Assembly (NCBI GenBank): GCA_034005635.1
Contig: JAVEUJ010000082.1
Coordinates: forward strand, 1 to 10,867
Reading direction: 5' to 3'
DNA: 10,867 nt
Source: JAAZFE01 sp034005635
Lineage (GTDB): Bacteria; Verrucomicrobiota; Kiritimatiellia; CAIQIC01; Lenti-01
The notes beneath the pieces are model-generated. The model worked only from the letters and a program-made list of their open reading frames with translations. It was not told the DNA's origin and made no database searches. Below are positions 7,796 to 10,867 of the stretch, one piece after another. Position 1 is the first letter of the stretch, and every line of letters starts with the position of its first letter. The position numbers and the translations under genes are program-made.

Positions 7796-8096
7796 TCGCT
7801 CTCCAGTCATCCGGGCAAGATACTATATCTCGCCTCCGCCGTCATCCCGCGCCTCCCGTCCTTCATTATCCCCCGGGCTCGCCCCGGGGTGTTTAAGGTT
7901 GGCAACACCCCCTATTCCATAGCCCTCTGCCCCCCAGGCCCCGGCAGGCTTGTCCCGCCCCACTGCGTCCCTTCAGGCAGGCTTTTACATTCAATTCGAA
8001 AATACAAAAAAAAGAATTGCCCTCCTCCCGTTGTGGGCATATGCTCATATCCAGCTCACCTCGGTACCCGAGACTAGCCAGACACAGGAGAACCTC
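7796..8096. other. Divergent intergenic region between the amidohydrolase and ORP-like operons
   Basis: This region should hold promoters in both directions. For the minus-strand operon, TATAGT (complement of 7822-7827) could be a -10 box, but I see no good -35. A strong GC hairpin (CCCCGGG 7871-7877 with CCCGGGG 7883-7889) lies near the middle. On the right, an A-rich stretch around 7990-8019 is flanked by an inverted repeat, and ATATG/CATAT (8039-8050) forms a second small inverted repeat. Open frames here have no ribosome site or recognisable domain. I could not find a clear sigma-54 element (GG then GC about 10 bases apart) pointing to the right-hand genes. Confidence 0.5.
7992..8019 (+). 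promoter_or_regulatory. CAATTC/GAATTG inverted repeat upstream of the ORP-like operon
   Basis: CAATTC (7992-7997) and GAATTG (8014-8019) are perfect inverted copies 16 bases apart, flanking an A-rich spacer. TTTACA at 7984-7989 could serve as a -35 element, but no matching -10 box stands out. The site lies about 80 bases before the first gene of the right-hand operon, so it could be an operator. Support is only the symmetry and position. Confidence 0.3.
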
Positions 8097-8306
8097 ATGC
8101 CCAGACAAGATGGAACCGGACCCCAAGGACAAGGCTCCCGCACCGGCCGCGAACAAGGCTCATGTCCCTCTGACCTCCAAAAGACCCCTGCCCCAAACAC
8201 CACTCCGCCGTCAACATCTGCTCGCGGACGCGGTCAAGGTCGTGGCCCCGGGGCCGGTGGCGGACGCGGCAGCGGACGTGGCGGCGGTCGCGGTGGTCAA
8301 CGCTGA
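8097..8306 (+). CDS. DUF5320-like small protein with Arg/Gly-rich tail
   Basis: A 69-residue protein with a clear start: AGGAG at 8086-8090, six bases before the ATG. The N-terminus MPRQDGTGPQGQGSRTG closely resembles the opening of DUF5320 proteins (typically MPRGDRTGPxGxGPxTGRG). These are small proteins often encoded beside ORP/NifX-like and Fe-S ATPase genes in anaerobes. A single cysteine (residue 23) sits where relatives often have GYC. The second half (about residues 43-69) is almost entirely Arg, Gly and Gln in RGxGRG-like repeats, so it is very basic and probably disordered. It may be a nucleic-acid-binding or partner-binding tail. No catalytic motif is visible. It is the first gene before the ORP-like gene, 33 nt away. 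The role is unknown; association with metal-cluster handling is by neighbourhood only. Confidence 0.82.
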   Translation: MPRQDGTGPQGQGSRTGREQGSCPSDLQKTPAPNTTPPSTSARGRGQGRGPGAGGGRGSGRGGGRGGQR

Positions 8307-8339
8307 ATCATTCATTAACTCCCACAAAGGACATCCCTT

Positions 8340-8705
8340 ATGAAAATAGTCATTACCTCCAGTTCTTCCGACTTGGCCGACCCCATCGATATGCACTTTG
8401 GCCGAGCCAAGTTCTTCATCTTGGCCGACACCGAAACCGGCGAGGCCACCGCCCATGACAACGTGCAGAATCTTAACGCCGCCCAAGGTGCCGGCATCCA
8501 ATCCGCCGAAACCGTCGCCCGACTCGGTGCTGAAGCCGTCGTTACCGGCAGCGTGGGCCCCAAGGCCTTCCGCGCTTTACAGGGAGCCGGCATTAAAATT
8601 GCTCTAGTGGAAACCGCCTGCCCCGGCACGGAAGCCCTGCAGCGTTTCAAGGACGGCGAACTGCCTGTTCTCGATACACCCAACTCCGAGGGACACTGGG
8701 TTTGA
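8340..8705 (+). CDS. ORP/NifX-like dinitrogenase iron-molybdenum cofactor family protein
   Basis: A 121-residue single-domain protein of the NifX/NifB C-terminal family (dinitrogenase iron-molybdenum cofactor biosynthesis domain). The signature parts are the start MKIVITSSSSDLADPIDMHFGR, the strand AKFFILADTETG, the asparagine-containing DNVQN loop, and the core GAGIQSAETVARLGAEAVVTG followed by GPKAFRALQGAGIKI. Members include the orange protein (ORP) of Desulfovibrio, which binds a Mo-Cu-sulfide cluster, and archaeal MTH1175-like proteins. No nif genes are visible here, so a nitrogenase role is unlikely. AAAGGA around 8324-8329 is the ribosome site, about 10 bases from the ATG. Downstream paired Fe-S ATPases are the same partners seen with ORP. 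The one cysteine (in ETACPG) is near the C-terminal part. Whether it binds metal, and which, cannot be told from sequence. Confidence 0.92.
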   Translation: MKIVITSSSSDLADPIDMHFGRAKFFILADTETGEATAHDNVQNLNAAQGAGIQSAETVARLGAEAVVTGSVGPKAFRALQGAGIKIALVETACPGTEALQRFKDGELPVLDTPNSEGHWV

Positions 8706-8758
8706 CCTCATCCAGTTCCCGTGTGACTTTTACCTCCTCAATAAAATCCCACCCTATC

Positions 8759-8776
8759 CATTAATTATAACTAATG
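8759..8776. promoter_or_regulatory. 18-bp near-perfect palindrome, copy 1
   Basis: CATTAATTATAACTAATG is self-complementary except at one symmetric pair. It matches copy 2 at 17 of 18 bases, and the identity extends one base further on each side (20-nt direct repeat with one mismatch). It lies between the ORP-like gene and the first Fe-S ATPase gene. A binding site for a dimeric regulator is the simplest reading; I cannot match it to a known regulator motif. Confidence 0.6.
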
Positions 8777-8781
8777 AACTC

Positions 8782-8799
8782 CATTAATTATAATTAATG
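8782..8799. promoter_or_regulatory. 18-bp perfect palindrome, copy 2
   Basis: CATTAATTATAATTAATG is a perfect inverted repeat. Its centre is 23 bp from that of copy 1, about two helical turns, so two dimers could bind on a similar face of the DNA. It contains a TATAAT hexamer (8789-8794) and lies just upstream of a TATAAA (8811-8816), so binding could block or recruit RNA polymerase for the ATPase genes. A promoter here is inferred; no good -35 box is visible. Confidence 0.65.
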
Positions 8800-8825
8800 A
8801 CCTACACTTTTATAAATGAATAAAT

Positions 8826-8839
8826 CATATAATTATATG
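8826..8839. promoter_or_regulatory. 14-bp perfect palindrome before the first ATPase start
   Basis: CATATAATTATATG is a perfect inverted repeat ending 29 bases before the ATG at 8869. It shares the AATTAT core with the two 18-bp palindromes but has different arms, and it contains TATAAT at 8828-8833. It may be a third operator, a -10 region, or a small hairpin at the 5' end of the ATPase transcript. Confidence 0.45.
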
Positions 8840-8868
8840 CCATTTAGCCACTTACCCATCCCCACCCG

Positions 8869-9723
8869 ATGATCGCAGCACCTCCAGTCATCGCCATTGC
8901 CAGCGGGAAAGGCGGCACAGGCAAAACCACTGTGGCCATCCATTTGGCTGTCTGGCTGGCTCAACAGGGCCAGCGGGTGCAGTATATCGATTGCGATGTA
9001 GAGGAGCCTAATGGCCACCTTTTCCTGAAGCCGGATATTCAGTCATCGACCTCCGCGACCATCCCTGTCCCAGTCATTGACATGGAGCTCTGCACCTCCT
9101 GCGGTAAGTGTGCAGAGGCATGCAAGTTCAAAGCCATTGCTATGCTCAAGAAGCCCATGCTGTTTTCAGAGCTGTGCCATGGCTGCGGAGCCTGCACCCT
9201 GGTCTGTCCCGTCAACGCCATCCATGAAGAACCGCGCTCGATCGGGACTGTTGAAACCGGATCCGCGGGTGACATCCTCTTTGCCCACGGCCGATTATAT
9301 GTGGGCGAGCCCATGTCGCCACCGCTGATTCGGACGGTCAAAGGCCAGCGGGCTCCTGCTGCCATCGCCTTGCTGGATGCACCAGCGGGCAACTCTTGCC
9401 CCGTCATTACCACGGTGCGCGGAGCCGACTTCGTGATGCTCGTCACTGAACCAACCCCATTTGGTCTGCACGACTTGGCCCTGGCGGTTGAAACCTTCCG
9501 GCCTATGAATCTAAAAATAGGCGTGGTGATCAATCGCGCCGACGACGCAGACCAACGCGTACAGACTTTCTGCGCCGAGCAGCACATCCCCATCTTGGCC
9601 GAACTGCCCGATGACCGGCGCGTGGCCGAAATCTATGCCCGCGGCGAACTAGTCTTTAACCATCTGCCGGAATGGCGAGAACATTTTAAAAATCTATGGG
9701 CTCGCATTGGAGAACACCGATGA
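8869..9723 (+). CDS. MinD/Mrp-type P-loop ATPase with two 4Fe-4S motifs (ATPase 1)
   Basis: A 284-residue cytosolic ATPase of the MinD/ParA/Mrp class with a ferredoxin insert. It has the deviant Walker A GKGGTGKTT (13-21, signature lysine K14), the switch-I-like DCDVEEPNGHLFL (41-53), two 4Fe-4S motifs of CxxCxxCxxxC spacing (C75/78/81/85 and C103/106/109/113, the second followed by proline), the Walker B region LLDAPAGNSCPV (168-179), and the TEPTPFGLHDL and VVINRAD strands of the fold. It resembles the paired Fe-S ATPases of the Desulfovibrio orange-protein complex. The ATG at 8869 has no purine-rich ribosome site, and an in-frame TAG at 8845-8847 excludes a longer start, so translation may begin on a leaderless or very short-leader mRNA. 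Relative to its neighbour it has APAGNS where GPPGTG is usual. Its stop overlaps the next start (ATGA). The physical role (cluster transfer or positioning) is inferred. Confidence 0.93.
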   Translation: MIAAPPVIAIASGKGGTGKTTVAIHLAVWLAQQGQRVQYIDCDVEEPNGHLFLKPDIQSSTSATIPVPVIDMELCTSCGKCAEACKFKAIAMLKKPMLFSELCHGCGACTLVCPVNAIHEEPRSIGTVETGSAGDILFAHGRLYVGEPMSPPLIRTVKGQRAPAAIALLDAPAGNSCPVITTVRGADFVMLVTEPTPFGLHDLALAVETFRPMNLKIGVVINRADDADQRVQTFCAEQHIPILAELPDDRRVAEIYARGELVFNHLPEWREHFKNLWARIGEHR

Positions 9724-10631
9724 AAGAGCTAGTCGTTATTAGCGGAAAAGGCGGTACGGGAAAAACCAGTCTGACGGCGTCGTTTGCTGCGCTGGCCACT
9801 GGCGCCGTCCTGGCCGACTGCGACGTGGACGCGGCCGACCTGCATCTGATTCTCGCGCCGGAGTATCGCCATCGCGAGCTGTTTCATAGTGGCCGCGCCG
9901 CCACCATCCGCGCCGCCGACTGTGTGGGGTGTGGCCGCTGCATTGACCTCTGCCGCTTCGATTCCATTTTTCCCGCCGTCCGTTCTGCCGATGGTGCACC
10001 GATATTCGAAGTCGATGCCACCGCCTGCGAAGGATGCGGGGTGTGCGTATGGAACTGTCCAGCCGCCGCCATCGATTTCCCGGAACAGGTGTGCGGAGAA
10101 TGGTTCATTTCCACCACTCGCCACGGCACAATGGTTCATGCGCGCCTGACCCCCGGAGCAGAGAATTCCGGTTTGCTGGTAGCCTTGGTACGCGAGCAGG
10201 CTCGTAAGGTAGCCAAGCAGGAAAAGCGCGATCTGGTGCTCGTGGATGGCCCGCCGGGTACGGGGTGTCCGGTCATTGCCGCCGTCACAGGGGCATCCAG
10301 CCTGCTGGTGGTAACGGAACCAACGGTGTCGGGGGCCCATGATTTAGAGCGCGTTTTGAAACTGGCCCAGCACTTCCGCCTTCCGGCGGCGGTGTGCATC
10401 AACAAATGGGACTTGCATCCGGAGCTGACCGAACGCATCGAGGCGGATGCCCGCGCCGCCGGCGCGATCCCCGTTGGCCGGGTACGCTATGACAAGGCTG
10501 CCACGGCCGCCCAGCGGGAGGGACTGGCGGTGGTGGAAGCAGGCCCCGGTCCCCTGGCCGACGATATCCGCGCTGTGTGGACCACGTGGATGGCCGCCCT
10601 TGACACCCCCGCACCCCATACTGCGCCATGA
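9720..10631 (+). CDS. MinD/Mrp-type P-loop ATPase with two 4Fe-4S motifs (ATPase 2)
   Basis: A 303-residue paralogue of the preceding gene. It has Walker A GKGGTGKTS (9-17), DCDVDAADLHL (33-43), two CxxCxxCxxxC ferredoxin motifs (C68/71/74/78 and C103/106/109/113, then P114), an ENSG motif (148-151) also seen in relatives, and a canonical Walker B/switch II LVDGPPGTGCPV (174-185), then TEPTVSGAHDLE and CINKWDL. The start is the ATG at 9720, which overlaps the upstream TGA and has GGAG seven bases before it. An ATG at 9696 in the same frame would lie within the upstream gene and adds no conserved sequence. Tandem paralogues of this type are known to partner ORP-like proteins, and a heterodimer with ATPase 1 is plausible. 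Its stop overlaps the start of the following hydrolase gene, so all three are probably made together. Confidence 0.94.
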   Translation: MKELVVISGKGGTGKTSLTASFAALATGAVLADCDVDAADLHLILAPEYRHRELFHSGRAATIRAADCVGCGRCIDLCRFDSIFPAVRSADGAPIFEVDATACEGCGVCVWNCPAAAIDFPEQVCGEWFISTTRHGTMVHARLTPGAENSGLLVALVREQARKVAKQEKRDLVLVDGPPGTGCPVIAAVTGASSLLVVTEPTVSGAHDLERVLKLAQHFRLPAAVCINKWDLHPELTERIEADARAAGAIPVGRVRYDKAATAAQREGLAVVEAGPGPLADDIRAVWTTWMAALDTPAPHTAP

Positions 10632-10867
10632 CCCCCCTGCGCATTACGATTTTGGCCGACAACTGTGTTGCCACGCGCACAACCCGCGCCGAGCATGGAC
10701 TCTGCTTGCATATCGCTATGGGCGAACATCGCCTGCTATTCGACACTGGCCAAGGACTGGTGCTAGCTGATAACGCTCGAACGCTGGCAATCGATCTAGG
10801 AGCCATTGATACTATTGTGCTCAGCCATGGCCATTATGACCATACCGGGGGGTTGCCCTTGGTCCTG
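10628..10867 (+). CDS. Metallo-beta-lactamase-fold hydrolase, DHPMR-P-synthase-like (3' partial)
   Basis: The frame starts at an ATG overlapping the ATPase 2 stop (ATGA) and stays open for 80 codons to the window edge. The N-terminal beta strand RITILADNCV, the EHGLCLHI segment, the LLFDTGQG loop and the metal-binding motif SHGHYDHTGG (HxHxDH) identify a metallo-beta-lactamase fold. The combination resembles the group annotated as 7,8-dihydropterin-6-yl-methyl-4-(ribofuranosyl)aminobenzene-phosphate synthase (COG1237). In bacteria most members of that group have unknown substrates, so the name should be read as family only. These hydrolases often sit beside the Fe-S ATPase/ORP cluster in anaerobes. 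The remaining metal ligands and the C-terminus lie beyond the window. Confidence 0.9.
   Translation, partial: MTPLRITILADNCVATRTTRAEHGLCLHIAMGEHRLLFDTGQGLVLADNARTLAIDLGAIDTIVLSHGHYDHTGGLPLVL

Noticed and set aside
7626..8077. Small + strand frames in the divergent intergenic region
   Set aside because: No ribosome site or conserved motif; they overlap the amidohydrolase start or the likely promoter region.
7811..8096. Sigma-54 promoter, expected by analogy with the Desulfovibrio orp operons
   Set aside because: No TGGCAC-N5-TTGC-like element with correct GG/GC spacing was found by eye on the + strand.
8340..8705. Reading the NifX-like gene as evidence for nitrogen fixation
   Set aside because: The family includes many non-nif members, and the neighbours are Fe-S MinD-type ATPases with no nif gene in the window.
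9696..9719. Upstream ATG for ATPase 2
   Set aside because: It adds eight unconserved residues inside the preceding gene; the ATG at 9720 has GGAG at the right distance and an ATGA overlap.

Overview
The window reads as chromosomal DNA from a GC-rich anaerobic Gram-negative bacterium. A member of the PVC superphylum, such as the Kiritimatiellota, would fit: there is a proline-rich protein, a histone-like lysine/alanine tail on RsfS, and short repeats of a kind common in such genomes. This placement is inference from style, not from a marker gene. The anaerobic lifestyle is inferred from the iron-sulfur ATPase and orange-protein-like (ORP) cluster at the right end.

Left block (1-1794, + strand): a truncated proline-rich protein with a small C-terminal beta-rich domain, then nadD (NAD biosynthesis) and rsfS (ribosome silencing factor). 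The three are joined by start/stop overlaps and look like one housekeeping operon. A gene-free convergent region of about 390 bases (1795-2188) follows. It carries short TTGAATATTG-type repeats and a candidate terminator.

Middle block (2189-7795, - strand): read in its own direction, the order is an N-acyl-D-amino-acid deacylase (amidohydrolase), mfd (transcription-repair coupling factor), and a DjlA-like TerB/J-domain membrane co-chaperone. The genes are separated by 14 nt or overlap by 8 nt, so they are probably co-transcribed. A divergent intergenic region of about 300 bases (7796-8096) separates them from the right block.

Right block (8097-10867, + strand): the most interesting part. In order it holds a small DUF5320-like protein with an Arg/Gly-rich tail, an ORP/NifX-like protein of the dinitrogenase iron-molybdenum cofactor family, an A+T-rich regulatory island with three palindromes, two tandem MinD/Mrp-type P-loop ATPases each with two 4Fe-4S ferredoxin motifs, and the start of a metallo-beta-lactamase-fold hydrolase that runs off the window. 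The last three genes are linked by ATGA overlaps. The gene content resembles the orange-protein complex of Desulfovibrio, in which a small Mo-Cu cluster protein works with paired Fe-S MinD-type ATPases. A role in metal-sulfur cluster handling, or in a redox- or metal-linked positioning process, is therefore likely. The exact function is unknown. I see no tRNA, rRNA, CRISPR array, transposase or phage gene.
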